A stretch of 64,000 nt of DNA. Source: Bacteroidaceae bacterium (GTDB taxonomy: Bacteria > Bacteroidota > Bacteroidia > Bacteroidales > Bacteroidaceae). A program made the translations under genes and the position numbers. The stretch covers positions 1 to 64,000 of the forward strand of contig JAFZWM010000008.1 in the NCBI GenBank assembly GCA_017617315.1, written 5' to 3'. Position 1 is the first letter of the stretch. Every line of letters begins with the position of its first letter. Shown piece by piece: positions 45,960-54,816 of the stretch. Below the pieces are notes generated by a model. That model did no database searches. It was not told where the DNA came from and was given only the letters and a program-made list of their open reading frames with translations.

Positions 45960-47321
45960 ATGGCACAGAAACCAAGCATTCCTAAAGGCACGCGCGATTT
46001 CTCTCCGGTAGAGATGGCAAAGCGCAACTACATATTCAATACTATTCGCGAGGTCTATTCGCTTTACGGCTTTCAGCAGATTGAGACTCCGGCTATGGAG
46101 AATCTCTCAACACTTATGGGAAAGTATGGCGAAGAGGGCGACAAACTGCTGTTCAAGATTCTAAACTCGGGCGATTTCCTGCACGGAATGACTGCCGACG
46201 AGGTGGCTAACACAAGCACCCTGAAGCTTGCAGCCAAGTTCTGCGAGAAGGGATTGCGCTACGACCTTACTGTGCCTTTCGCACGCTATGTGGTGCAGCA
46301 CCGCGACGAACTTACGTTGCCGTTCAAGCGCTATCAGGTGCAGCCAGTATGGCGCGCCGACCGTCCGCAGAAGGGACGCTACCGCGAGTTCTATCAGTTC
46401 GACGGCGACGTTGTTGGCTCTGACTCTCTGCTCAACGAGGTTGAACTCATGCAGATTGTTGATACCGTGTTCACCCGCCTTGGCGCAAGAGTGTGCATAA
46501 AGATTAACAACCGAAAGATTCTTACAGGCATTGCCGAGATGATTGGCGCAGCCGACAAGATTGTAGACATTACGGTTGCCATAGACAAACTCGACAAGAT
46601 TGGTCTTGAGGCCGTTAATGCCGAGTTGGCAGAAGACGGAATAAGTGCTGAGGCTATCGAGAAGTTGCAGCCTATCATCAATCTGAGCGGCTCTAATGCC
46701 GAGAAACTTGCCACAATGAAGCTGGTTCTTGCTGGCTCGGAGACAGGACTGAAGGGTATCGAAGAGTGCGAGTTCGTTCTGAACACTCTTGCTGGCTTCA
46801 ACCTGAAGAACGAGGTGGAACTCGACCTTACTCTCGCTCGCGGTCTGAACTATTATACAGGCTGCATCTTCGAGGTTAAGGCTCTCGACGTGCAGATTGG
46901 CTCAATAACCGGAGGCGGCCGCTATGACAACCTTACAGGCATCTTCGGAATGCCGGGCATCAGCGGCGTGGGCATCAGCTTCGGTGTTGACCGTATATTC
47001 GATGTGCTGAACCAACTGGAACTCTATCCAAAGGAGGCTGTAAACAGCACAAAGGTTCTGTTTGTAAACTTTGGCGAGAAGGAGGCTGCATACTGTCTGC
47101 CAGTTCTTGCAAAGCTTCGCGCCGCAGGCGTTTCGAGCGAGATTTTCCCAGATTCAGCCAAGATGAAGAAACAGATGAGCTATGCCAACGCAAAGGGCAT
47201 TGCCTATGTTGTTCTGGTGGGCGAGAATGAGATGAACGAGAACAAACTCACTCTGAAGAACATGGAGAGCGGCGAGCAGAAACTTGTTTCGGCTGAGGAA
47301 CTCCTCGAAATTGTAAAGTAA
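45960..47321 (+). CDS. hisS: Histidyl-tRNA synthetase
   Basis: About 453 residues from the ATG at 45960 ([21 protein letters not shown]). Class II motif 2 ([19 protein letters not shown]), the histidine-A motif [14 protein letters not shown], and [12 protein letters not shown] are intact; the C-terminal anticodon-binding domain begins near [11 protein letters not shown]. Monocistronic. Confidence 0.95.
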   Translation: MAQKPSIPKGTRDFSPVEMAKRNYIFNTIREVYSLYGFQQIETPAMENLSTLMGKYGEEGDKLLFKILNSGDFLHGMTADEVANTSTLKLAAKFCEKGLRYDLTVPFARYVVQHRDELTLPFKRYQVQPVWRADRPQKGRYREFYQFDGDVVGSDSLLNEVELMQIVDTVFTRLGARVCIKINNRKILTGIAEMIGAADKIVDITVAIDKLDKIGLEAVNAELAEDGISAEAIEKLQPIINLSGSNAEKLATMKLVLAGSETGLKGIEECEFVLNTLAGFNLKNEVELDLTLARGLNYYTGCIFEVKALDVQIGSITGGGRYDNLTGIFGMPGISGVGISFGVDRIFDVLNQLELYPKEAVNSTKVLFVNFGEKEAAYCLPVLAKLRAAGVSSEIFPDSAKMKKQMSYANAKGIAYVVLVGENEMNENKLTLKNMESGEQKLVSAEELLEIVK

Positions 47322-47346
47322 AAGTTCTTTATTGAGATAAAAGCAA

Positions 47347-47386
47347 AAGAGTGTGGATTCCAGACGGTCTCCACACTCTTTTTTTG
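47347..47386 (+). terminator. Terminator of hisS
   Basis: AAGAGTGTGGA (47347-47357) pairs perfectly with TCCACACTCTT (47370-47380), followed by Ts. Confidence 0.92.
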
Positions 47387-47458
47387 CGTAGTTAAGCTAT
47401 TATACATCTATGTATGCAATTCTGGCGGAATGCCGAACTGCAAAGGCTTTGCCGATGG

Positions 47459-48487
47459 TTACATCATGTTCTTCTTGAACCAGATGGCATAAACCGCATC
47501 GCAGAACGAATAGCGGTCGTCTGACTTCTCGATATAGCCGCGTTCAACCATTGCGCGCTTGTTTCGCGTTATGGTTTGGGCGTTTCCTAAGTTGTATTGT
47601 TCAACGATTTTTGCGGCGTTAAACTGATGCTCGCCGTGCATTACCGCCTTAAGCATTGCAACCTGAGCCGAGGTAAGAGTTTCGGTAAGGTTGTAGAATG
47701 TTGGCGCGTTGGTATCTACAAGTTGTTGGATTGACTGTTCTATGGTAAGGTCTTCGACGTTCATGGTTGTCGATGTCCACACGAAGAAGCACAGTTGCTG
47801 CACATAGTACGAGTTACATTCGGTAGTGTTGCAGATAAGTTCGGCTTGTTGTTCGGTAATGTATTTTCCGCTTTTCTTAAAGTGGCTTGTAATGTATTTT
47901 ATCCATTCCGCTTTGTCTATTCGTGGCATTTTTATCAGTTGTCCGAATTTGTAAAGCCCTTTCTTGTAAGTGTCGAATGTTTGTGTCATCAGAACATTGT
48001 CGTTTCCGCTGATGCAGAAAACCGTATTTTTTTGTTCTTTTTGTGCTGCGTGCAGAGCCTTCTCCAGCTTGTCGTAGTTCTGAATGTAGGTGAGTTGCTG
48101 AAACTCTTTGATGCAGATTATCAGTCTTAGGTTTTTCGCGGCGGCTTTTTCTTCTATTGTCCTGAAGATGTCCTCGCGCGTGCATTGCGGCGGCGCGTCG
48201 TCTGCGTCGGGCAGGATTTTCCTGATTGTTTCCTGAAGCCTGATGTAGAAGTTTTCTTCGGTCTTAATTCCGAAGGCATCGACAAAACAGATTTTTGTGT
48301 CGTTGTTTTCTTTCGCAATCTCCTCCGCCACGCTCTTGATGAGCGATGTCTTTCCCCATCCTCTGGGCGACATTAGGACTACGTTTTTGCCATTGCAGAG
48401 TAAGTCTTTGAGTTGCGCAATATCAGAAGTGCGATCTATGAATCTGTGGTGGTTTGCTGTCGTGCCGTACTGAAATGGGCATACCAT
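47459..48487 (-). CDS. Archaeal-type (STAND/AAA) ATPase with C-terminal winged helix
   Basis: 342 residues. The N-terminal NTPase has Walker A SPRGWGKTSLIKSV (about 40-53). The Walker B strand reads LIICIKEFQQL, where relatives have (I)DEFQ, so the usual Asp is Lys. The C-terminal third (FYNLTETLTSAQVAMLKAVM...TITRNKRAMVERGYIEKSDDRYSFCD) is a winged-helix DNA-binding domain ending FKKNM. Members of this family (PF01637-like) are common single genes of unknown role in Bacteroidota. It stands alone with its own promoter. Confidence 0.75.
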   Translation of the reverse strand: MVCPFQYGTTANHHRFIDRTSDIAQLKDLLCNGKNVVLMSPRGWGKTSLIKSVAEEIAKENNDTKICFVDAFGIKTEENFYIRLQETIRKILPDADDAPPQCTREDIFRTIEEKAAAKNLRLIICIKEFQQLTYIQNYDKLEKALHAAQKEQKNTVFCISGNDNVLMTQTFDTYKKGLYKFGQLIKMPRIDKAEWIKYITSHFKKSGKYITEQQAELICNTTECNSYYVQQLCFFVWTSTTMNVEDLTIEQSIQQLVDTNAPTFYNLTETLTSAQVAMLKAVMHGEHQFNAAKIVEQYNLGNAQTITRNKRAMVERGYIEKSDDRYSFCDAVYAIWFKKNMM

Positions 48488-48516
48488 AAGTAATTGAATT
48501 TAAATAGTTAGTGCTG

Positions 48517-48524
48517 CAAATATA
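48517..48524 (-). promoter_or_regulatory. -7 element of the ATPase gene
   Basis: TATATTTG on the minus strand, 29 bases before the ATG at 48487. No -33 TTTG at the usual distance. Confidence 0.45.
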
Positions 48525-48631
48525 GTAATTTTGTAATATAAAATACTATTTTGTATAATGTAGCTTTGCCACTTGTGTTGAAGAACATAAAACTGCATTG
48601 TTTTTCGGGCGGGAAAAACGAATGTGGTGGA

Positions 48632-48670
48632 AAATGAAAAGAGACGACTGTAGCCGATACAGCCGTCTCT
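48632..48670 (-). terminator. Terminator of the ZinT-like gene
   Basis: AGAGACG (48640-48646), then CTGT past one mismatch, pairs with ACAG and CGTCTCT (48659-48670). On the minus strand a T-rich tract follows (48632-48640). Confidence 0.72.
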
Positions 48671-48705
48671 GCTAATGAAGCTTATGTATAGAGAGTTAGG
48701 CTATT

Positions 48706-49425
48706 TTATTCTTCTCCTCCGCTCAGGTTTTCTGAAACAAACAGTTTTATGGCGTTTTCGCACTCCGTGCCGTTGCCCTCTCTTACGCCGGCGCACATCC
48801 AATATCCGTAGTTGCCTTTGTAGAACTCAAGAAGGGCCGAAGGGTCGCTTCCGTATCGGAATTCGGTGTGGTATGTCTTTGTCGGAGTGTCGGGCATAAA
48901 GAAGAAGTATTTGAACTCGTCGTTATTGTCGTCGGTTGTCTGATACTTTACGAAGCCCATGGTTTCGTCGGTGCCGATGTACTTGTAGTTATGAGAGAAA
49001 ACGGTCTTGCCGTTGCTGTCGAGGCCTTTAATGTTGCTGCCGTTGATAACCATCTTCTTTATTCCGTTGGAAAAATGGCAGTCGAACTGGAATGTCTCGG
49101 GTTTTCCTGTGTTTTCGTATTCTCCGTAGAGCTTTATGGCTTCTGCTCCGTGAATGTTGCCAGCCATGCAGCCCTTCAGCATCTGTACCATCTCGGCTGC
49201 CTTTTCGTTGCCAACGCACTTGGCTGCTTCTGACAGCCACAAGCCATCGTACTTGCTGTTTGTTGCGCTCTCGCTTTCGAAGAACTCAACATAAGTGCCG
49301 TCGAGCTCGTGATTGCTGAGGATTGTAGAAACTTCATTGTCGTCGTTGCTGCTGCAACTTGTCATTGTGCAGCCTGCGCAAATTGCAACGGCTGCAAATA
49401 CTGAAAACAGAAAGGCTTTTTTCAT
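48706..49425 (-). CDS. ZinT-like metal-binding lipoprotein
   Basis: 239 residues from the ATG at 49425 (MKKAFLFSVFAAVAICAGC, a lipoprotein signal; 24 further in-frame codons upstream look non-coding). The second half resembles the ZinT/YodA zinc-binding domain: KYDGLWLSEAAK, MVINGSNI, YKYIGTDETMGFVKYQ, FKYFFFMPDTPTKTYHTEFRYG, then LLEFYKGNYGYWM. In ZinT the corresponding strand carries SHFHIFMG; here only one of those His is kept (YHTEFRYG), so metal binding may differ. A ZIP transporter is encoded 0.9 kb upstream on the same strand. Confidence 0.6.
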   Translation of the reverse strand: MKKAFLFSVFAAVAICAGCTMTSCSSNDDNEVSTILSNHELDGTYVEFFESESATNSKYDGLWLSEAAKCVGNEKAAEMVQMLKGCMAGNIHGAEAIKLYGEYENTGKPETFQFDCHFSNGIKKMVINGSNIKGLDSNGKTVFSHNYKYIGTDETMGFVKYQTTDDNNDEFKYFFFMPDTPTKTYHTEFRYGSDPSALLEFYKGNYGYWMCAGVREGNGTECENAIKLFVSENLSGGEE

Positions 49426-49494
49426 CTTTTTACTCCTTTTCAATAGAATTAATAATAAAGTTTTTTGATGTTGTAATCTTGTTTTTTCGTGTTG

Positions 49495-49525
49495 CAAAAT
49501 TATATTGTTTGCGTGGGCTTTTCAA
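49495..49525 (-). promoter_or_regulatory. Promoter of the ZinT-like gene
   Basis: On the minus strand, TTG (49525-49523) and TAATTTTG (49502-49495), gap 20 bases. The start codon is 69 bases downstream. Confidence 0.62.
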
Positions 49526-49595
49526 TCACTAAAATTAGTGAAAACTTCAGTTCTGTAATCATTATTGGGGATTTGGCATCATAAACAGAAATGAT

Positions 49596-49630
49596 AATCC
49601 CGACCGTGCAATCGCTGCAGAGCCGGGATT
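49596..49630 (-). terminator. Possible terminator after the methyltransferase gene
   Basis: AATCCCG (49596-49602) pairs with CGGGATT (49624-49630). The T tract on the minus strand is weak, so the assignment is tentative. Confidence 0.45.
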
Positions 49631-49680
49631 GGAAAAAGAATATAATCTTCTACTTGTATAAATATGATGAATTGTGATTT

Positions 49681-50274
49681 TTATGCTCTTTTACATTCGG
49701 TGTAAAGCAAGTCTATCCGGCCTTTCAGAATTTCCGATTTCTCTATTTTCCAGCCGTTAGACTGAAGGAATGACGAGAATTGTCCGGCCGTCCATTCGTG
49801 GGCGAATTTTATGCCGATGAGGGTCAGAAACCTCTGCCACAGATTTTTCCGTCCGTTAAAGATGAAGTTCGGGGCTATGAGTGTGCCGCCAGATTTCAGA
49901 ACGCGCTCCGTCTCAGCCAATGCCTTCTCGGGATTCGGCATTACATGAAGCGCGTTTGCAATTATCACGACATCGAACGAATGATCCTTAAAACGCAGGT
50001 CGGTGGCATCTGCCACTTCAAAATACACATTGCGTGGAACATCGCCTTTCATTGCCGTTGCAATCATATTCTGCGAAAAGTCGGTGGCAACCACGTTCTT
50101 GGCAGATGCCGCAATGTGCTTGGCAATCATTCCCGGACCAGTGGCGAGTTCGAGAACCTCTTTTCCGGCAGCGACCTGCGAAATGCGGCTGTACATATAG
50201 TCGTAAATGCTTTTCTGCGAACGCATTGAACGCTCGTAAACGGGAGCGAAAATATCCCAGACGGTTGTTTTCAT
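49681..50274 (-). CDS. Class I SAM-dependent methyltransferase
   Basis: 197 residues from the ATG at 50274 (MKTTVWDIFAPVYERSM); an upstream in-frame start adds 15 residues. Motif I VLELATGPGMIAKHIA, the acidic residue in VATDFSQNM, FDVVIIANALHVMPNP and LKSGGTLIAPNF are the Methyltransf_11/UbiE-type pattern. The substrate is unknown; such genes often accompany YbtPQ-like ABC pairs and TonB receptors in Bacteroidota. It lies 28 bases after the ZIP gene. Confidence 0.8.
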   Translation of the reverse strand: MKTTVWDIFAPVYERSMRSQKSIYDYMYSRISQVAAGKEVLELATGPGMIAKHIAASAKNVVATDFSQNMIATAMKGDVPRNVYFEVADATDLRFKDHSFDVVIIANALHVMPNPEKALAETERVLKSGGTLIAPNFIFNGRKNLWQRFLTLIGIKFAHEWTAGQFSSFLQSNGWKIEKSEILKGRIDLLYTECKRA

Positions 50275-50302
50275 ATCAGTTTGTTTTTTAATTAAAGGCT
50301 TT

Positions 50303-51055
50303 CTATCCCATAACAACATCGAGTACCATCATCAGGGCAAAGCCGATGGCAAAACCGATTGTCGCGATGTTAGAGTGCTTGCCCTGCGATGCCTCGGGAA
50401 TCAGCTCCTCGATAACGACATAGAGCATCGCTCCGGCGGCAAACGGCAGAAGATAGGGCATAGTGGCGGTTGCCTCGGATGCAAGAAGGAGAACCAGAAT
50501 GCTGCCTATTGGCTCTACAATGCCGCTCAGACTGCCCACGACGAAGGCTTTCAGACGGCTGTTTCCGGCGCTGCGCAGAGGCATCGAGATGATTGCTCCC
50601 TCGGGAATGTTCTGTATGGCGATGCCGAGCGAGAGAGCCAGCGCGCCCGATAGACTGATGTTGGCGGTTGTTGCGCCGGCAATAGCCACGCCCACGGCCA
50701 TTCCCTCGGGAAAGTTGTGGATTGTAACCGCCAGAGCCAGCATTGTTGTGCGCGACAGTCGGCTTTTAGGGCCTTCTTGTCCGATTTTCGGGTGCATGTG
50801 CGGCGTTATGTTGTCGATAAGCAGCAGAAAGGCAAATCCGCCAAGCAGTCCGGCGGCAACCTGCCATACGTTTCCCATTCCGAGAGCCGGAAGCAGCAGC
50901 GACCAGACCGAAGCCGCCACCATAACTCCCGAAGCAAAGCCGAGCTGAATCTTCTGGAACAACTCGGGCATCTCGTCCTTCATCAGAAATACGAATGCCG
51001 AGCCGAAGATTGTTCCGGCAAACGGAATCAGCAATGTTGTTAAAACTATGCTCAT
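50303..51055 (-). CDS. ZIP-family metal transporter
   Basis: 250 residues, about eight hydrophobic helices. TIHNFPEGMAVGVAIAG (helix 4) and IAIQNIPEGAIISMPL (helix 5) carry the paired HNxPEG / QNIPEG metal-binding motifs of ZIP (ZupT-like) transporters, which import Zn2+ or Fe2+. Lies 41 bases after the ABC transporter gene with its own possible -7 element in the gap. Confidence 0.9.
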   Translation of the reverse strand: MSIVLTTLLIPFAGTIFGSAFVFLMKDEMPELFQKIQLGFASGVMVAASVWSLLLPALGMGNVWQVAAGLLGGFAFLLLIDNITPHMHPKIGQEGPKSRLSRTTMLALAVTIHNFPEGMAVGVAIAGATTANISLSGALALSLGIAIQNIPEGAIISMPLRSAGNSRLKAFVVGSLSGIVEPIGSILVLLLASEATATMPYLLPFAAGAMLYVVIEELIPEASQGKHSNIATIGFAIGFALMMVLDVVMG

Positions 51056-51082
51056 GTTGATGATTTATCTTGTTTTACGGCA

Positions 51083-51090
51083 CAAAAGTA
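51083..51090 (-). promoter_or_regulatory. Possible -7 element of the ZIP gene
   Basis: TACTTTTG on the minus strand in the 41-base gap before the ZIP gene; no -33 match. The ZIP and methyltransferase genes could thus be transcribed apart from the ABC genes. Confidence 0.38.
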
Positions 51091-51096
51091 CGGATT

Positions 51097-52797
51097 TTAT
51101 CCTGCAAGCGAATTGCAAATGTTGCTTGCTGATGGTTTGCCGAAAAACTCTTCGCTATCCGAAACGGTTGCCTTGCCGTCCTTTATCGTTACAATCTTGT
51201 TTGCACCTGCAATTGTCCTCAGCCTGTGGGCGATTACAAGCACGGTTTTGCCTTTGATGAGTTTAGAGATTGACTGTTGGATAAGTGTCTCGTTTTCAAC
51301 GTCCAAGGATGCTGACGCCTCGTCAAGGAGGATGATCGGGGCGTTTTTCAGGAAGGCGCGCGCAATCGAAATCCGCTGACGCTCGCCGCCCGAAAGTTTC
51401 TTGCCGTTTTCGCCGATGACAGTCTGCCATTTGTCGGGCAGATTTTCGATAAATTCGGTGCAGTTTGCAAGCGCGGCGGCAGCTTTCACCTCGTCGTCGG
51501 TGGCGTTTTTGTTGCCGATGCGGATGTTTTCCATTACGGTGTTGTTGAATAATGTAACATCTTGGAAAACAATCGAATAAAGGCTCATTAAAGTTTCGGG
51601 GTCAATTTTTGAAATGTCCTGACCGCCGACGGTGATTTTGCCCGAATCCACGTCCCAAAACCTCGCCGCAAGCCTCGAAACCGTGGTTTTGCCGCTGCCC
51701 GAAGGTCCAATCAGAGCCGTAACTTCGCCTTGTTTTGCCACGAAACTTACGCCGTCAAGTATCTGTTTGCCGTCCTGATATGAAAACTTAACATCTTGAA
51801 ATTCAATATCTCCGCCATTCACTTTGAGTTCCTCGCCGCCTTCGAGTTCCTTGTGTTGGAGGATTTCGTTGAGGCGTTCGCAATTGACGTTGAGGGCGAT
51901 TATCGCCGCAAAATGTTCGAGCGAAGTCAGTAGCGGGTCGTACAACCTCGATGCAATTATCAAAAACAAGAAAAATGTCAGCAAGTCGATACCGCCTGAT
52001 TTTAAGAGCATTGCGCCGACAAGTGCCGTGGTCGCGATGCCAAATTTCAGGAGCATTTCGGCGTTGCAGACAAAAAGTCCCGTGCCGAGTTCGCTCCAAA
52101 GCATACGTTTCTCCACGCTGTGGATTTTGGTCTTAACATCCTGATAATAACTCTCTTGCGCGTTGTTTTGTCGCAAATCCCTGACGGATTCAAGACATTC
52201 CTGAATTTTTTCGGTCATTTCGATGGCGGCTGCGCTCTTTTTCTTGCCGAGGCGGTACTGCACTTTGCGCGAAAACGCCACGATTATCAGACTCAGCGGC
52301 AACACCCAAACCGCCGCCAAAGCCATCTTCCAATTGATGAAAAACAGACACGCCGCCAATATGCAAGTGCTTGTAATTGAGCCTATAAACTGCGGTATGA
52401 AATGCGACGATGCCTGTTCTATCTGCGCCGCGTCGTCCATCAACGCCGAGGTGAGGTCTGCGCTGTCTTTTTTGGCAAAAAACGACAGCGGGAGTTTCCT
52501 GAGTTTTTCGGCGAGGGTGATGCGGCGCACTCCGCTTTCCTTGTACGTCGAGAAAAAACTCGTGTTGTACTGCACCAACGCCGTCAGAGCCATCAATGCC
52601 GTCCAAATGCAAATGCCTGTTACATAGAAACTTTCCTTGCCGTCGAGTCCTTCCCCGAAAATGTCTTTTATCAGGAAATACAACAATACAACGGGCGAAA
52701 ACAGCACCAAATTGTAAAATACATTTGCAATTGATGCAATTATCATTGACCTTGCGCCTTCGTCCGACAGCGCGTATTTCTGTTTCAGATTTTTCAT
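51097..52797 (-). CDS. ABC half-transporter (type IV exporter fold), subunit 2
   Basis: 566 residues: a six-helix transmembrane domain (about 15-310), then an ATPase with Walker A LIGPSGSGKTTVSRLAARF, Q-loop VFQDVTLFN, signature LSGGERQRISIARAF, Walker B IILLDEASASLD and H-loop VIAHRLRT. It would pair with the half-transporter encoded upstream (53023-54795). This two-gene arrangement resembles the YbtP/YbtQ and IrtA/IrtB siderophore systems, which import iron chelates despite their exporter fold. Substrate is inferred only from context. Confidence 0.88.
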   Translation of the reverse strand: MKNLKQKYALSDEGARSMIIASIANVFYNLVLFSPVVLLYFLIKDIFGEGLDGKESFYVTGICIWTALMALTALVQYNTSFFSTYKESGVRRITLAEKLRKLPLSFFAKKDSADLTSALMDDAAQIEQASSHFIPQFIGSITSTCILAACLFFINWKMALAAVWVLPLSLIIVAFSRKVQYRLGKKKSAAAIEMTEKIQECLESVRDLRQNNAQESYYQDVKTKIHSVEKRMLWSELGTGLFVCNAEMLLKFGIATTALVGAMLLKSGGIDLLTFFLFLIIASRLYDPLLTSLEHFAAIIALNVNCERLNEILQHKELEGGEELKVNGGDIEFQDVKFSYQDGKQILDGVSFVAKQGEVTALIGPSGSGKTTVSRLAARFWDVDSGKITVGGQDISKIDPETLMSLYSIVFQDVTLFNNTVMENIRIGNKNATDDEVKAAAALANCTEFIENLPDKWQTVIGENGKKLSGGERQRISIARAFLKNAPIILLDEASASLDVENETLIQQSISKLIKGKTVLVIAHRLRTIAGANKIVTIKDGKATVSDSEEFFGKPSASNICNSLAG

Positions 52798-52815
52798 AAT
52801 GTTACTTAATTTTTT

Positions 52816-53012
52816 ACAACGGAAAACTCTGAAATCACAGATTTCTAAATCACTGATAATTAATGATAAAACATTATCATTAATTTAACAGAAACCACGG
52901 AATTTGATTTCCATATATTTAATGTCACAAGGTAGTTCCGTGTTTTCCATAATCAAAAAAAGTATTTTTTTGATTATATCTTTTTTTCTGTGATTTCTGT
53001 GTTTTCCGTTGT
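52816..53012. repeat. 197-bp palindromic element with 26-bp inverted ends
   Basis: The ends are ACAACGGAAAAC + GAAATCACAGA (52816-52827, 52831-52841) and TCTGTGATTTC + GTTTTCCGTTGT (52987-52997, 53001-53012), separated by three bases each. Inside are three more hairpins: AATTAATGATAA/TTATCATTAATT (52858-52885), CACGGAA/TTCCGTG (52896-52942) and AATCAAAAAAA/TTTTTTTGATT (52951-52975). No coding capacity. It sits between two ABC genes that should be co-transcribed. Looks like a miniature inverted-repeat element or a processed mRNA structure; no clear target duplication is seen. Confidence 0.75.
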
Positions 53013-53022
53013 TTAATAATTA

Positions 53023-54795
53023 CTATTCGTTAGTTATTTTCCAATCTACTGATTTTTGGTATTCGTTCCACATTTTGGCGTAAATGCCTTGTTGCTCAAC
53101 GAGTTGACCGTGCTTGCCCTGTTCGGCGATTTTGCCGTCTTTGAGGACGTAGATTTCGTCGCTGTCAACGATTGTCGAGAGTCGGTGCGCAATTTTTATC
53201 ACAGTCTTGCCCTTGGAAATCTCGTCGAACGCCTGCAACACTTTTTCCTCGTTTTCGGGGTCGGCGAAGGCGGTCGCTTCGTCAAGAATCAGGACGGGCG
53301 TATTCTTCAACATCACCCTTGCGATTGCAATTCGTTGCTGTTCGCCACCGCTGAGGTACGTGCCTTTGCTGCCCAAAATCGATTTTGCGCCATCGGGCAG
53401 ACGGTCGATGATGTCGGAGCATTGAGCGCGTCTCAAAACCTCCAACACTTCCTCGTCGGTGGCGTCGGGTTTTGCCATTCTGACGTTTTCCAATATGCTC
53501 GTTTTCAGGAGTTTGCTGTCTTGGAAAACGAATGAGACAATTTCGGAAAGTTTTTCGGTGGCAATGTCCTTGACATCCACGCCGCCAATCATAATTTTGC
53601 CGTTGTCAGCGTCCCAAAACCTTGAAACAAGGCTTGCGGAAGTGGTTTTGCCGCCGCCCGAAGGTCCCACGAACGCAACGTGCGCACCCGAAGGAATTTT
53701 GAGCGAAATGCCGTCCAAAGCGTTTTTCGTAGCATCTTTATAATGGAATTTAACATCTTGAAATTCAACGGAATAACCGTCGGGCGTCTGCGGATTGTCA
53801 GATTCTTTGTTTTCTTCAACGTCCAATACCGTGTCGATGCGATTGAGTGAATTTTCCACAATCATATCCGCCTCAGAGGAGTGCATCAGTTTGAAGAGCG
53901 TAACGGCGATTATTGGCGTGAAGATGATGTAAAACAGCAAGTTGGAGAAGAAAACGGGGTCGGCGGCTTCTTGTGCGTTGCAGAGCGCGACGGCTGTCAA
54001 AATCGCAAATGACGCATTGATGACCACCGTGTAAGCCGTCATCGGAATCCTGAAACGCCGCGTGTAACTTACAGTGAATTTTTCGTAGTCGTCGATGGAT
54101 TTTTTGAACTTTTTGAACGAAAACACCGACTGTCCGAAAGTCTTGACGACGGGGATACCGCGCACATATTCAACGGCTTCCTTGGTCATATTTTCGAGTG
54201 CGGCGTTGTAGGCATCGACGTCTTTTTTGAGGTTTTTGCCCACCATAAACATATACATTATGAAGAATCCCGCCGCGACGTTGGCGATGCAGAGGAGTCC
54301 GATTTTCCAATCGAAATACAATAACATCGCAATCATTGCGAGCGGCGTTGTGATTGCGACAGTTCGGTCGGGTAGAATATGCGCCATAAAATTTTCGAGC
54401 GACGCCGACGAGTCGATGATGATTTTGCGGATTTTGCCGCTACCCTCGTTTTCGATGTGTCCGAGTGGCATACGGAGCACTTTTTCGACGCATTTTTCGC
54501 GGATGTTGGCAACGGTGCGGAATGCTCCGATGTGCGAGCAGCCAAGAGCGCAGAAATATATAAACATCGCATTTACAGCAAGTCTTACAGCATTGTAGCC
54601 GTAAGTGTCAATATCTTCAGCCTTATAAAAATCTGGATTTACTGTTAATGCTTCGTTTACAATTTTCCAGATTTCAACGAATGGCAACATTGCAATACAT
54701 GCACTTACTGCTGCTAAAATTATACTTCCGAGGGTGAAATATTTGAACTTCCCCGCATAATCCATAAGGATAAAAAGATTCGGTCGCTTTTTCAT
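53023..54795 (-). CDS. ABC half-transporter (type IV exporter fold), subunit 1
   Basis: 590 residues from the ATG at 54795 (MKKRPNLFILMDYAGKFKYFT). Six membrane helices occupy about 15-310; the ATPase has Walker A FVGPSGGGKTTSASLVSRF, Q-loop VFQDSKLLK, signature LSGGEQQRIAIARVM, Walker B VLILDEATAFADPENE and H-loop KIAHRLST. It follows the outer-membrane barrel gene by 21 bases. Partner of subunit 2; likely a metal-chelate or lipid transporter. Confidence 0.88.
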   Translation of the reverse strand: MKKRPNLFILMDYAGKFKYFTLGSIILAAVSACIAMLPFVEIWKIVNEALTVNPDFYKAEDIDTYGYNAVRLAVNAMFIYFCALGCSHIGAFRTVANIREKCVEKVLRMPLGHIENEGSGKIRKIIIDSSASLENFMAHILPDRTVAITTPLAMIAMLLYFDWKIGLLCIANVAAGFFIMYMFMVGKNLKKDVDAYNAALENMTKEAVEYVRGIPVVKTFGQSVFSFKKFKKSIDDYEKFTVSYTRRFRIPMTAYTVVINASFAILTAVALCNAQEAADPVFFSNLLFYIIFTPIIAVTLFKLMHSSEADMIVENSLNRIDTVLDVEENKESDNPQTPDGYSVEFQDVKFHYKDATKNALDGISLKIPSGAHVAFVGPSGGGKTTSASLVSRFWDADNGKIMIGGVDVKDIATEKLSEIVSFVFQDSKLLKTSILENVRMAKPDATDEEVLEVLRRAQCSDIIDRLPDGAKSILGSKGTYLSGGEQQRIAIARVMLKNTPVLILDEATAFADPENEEKVLQAFDEISKGKTVIKIAHRLSTIVDSDEIYVLKDGKIAEQGKHGQLVEQQGIYAKMWNEYQKSVDWKITNE

Positions 54796-54816
54796 TTTTG
54801 TAATCAATTTTTTTAA

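Noticed and set aside
46394..46801. 135-codon antisense frame in hisS
   Set aside because: Contained within hisS, which has complete class II synthetase motifs.
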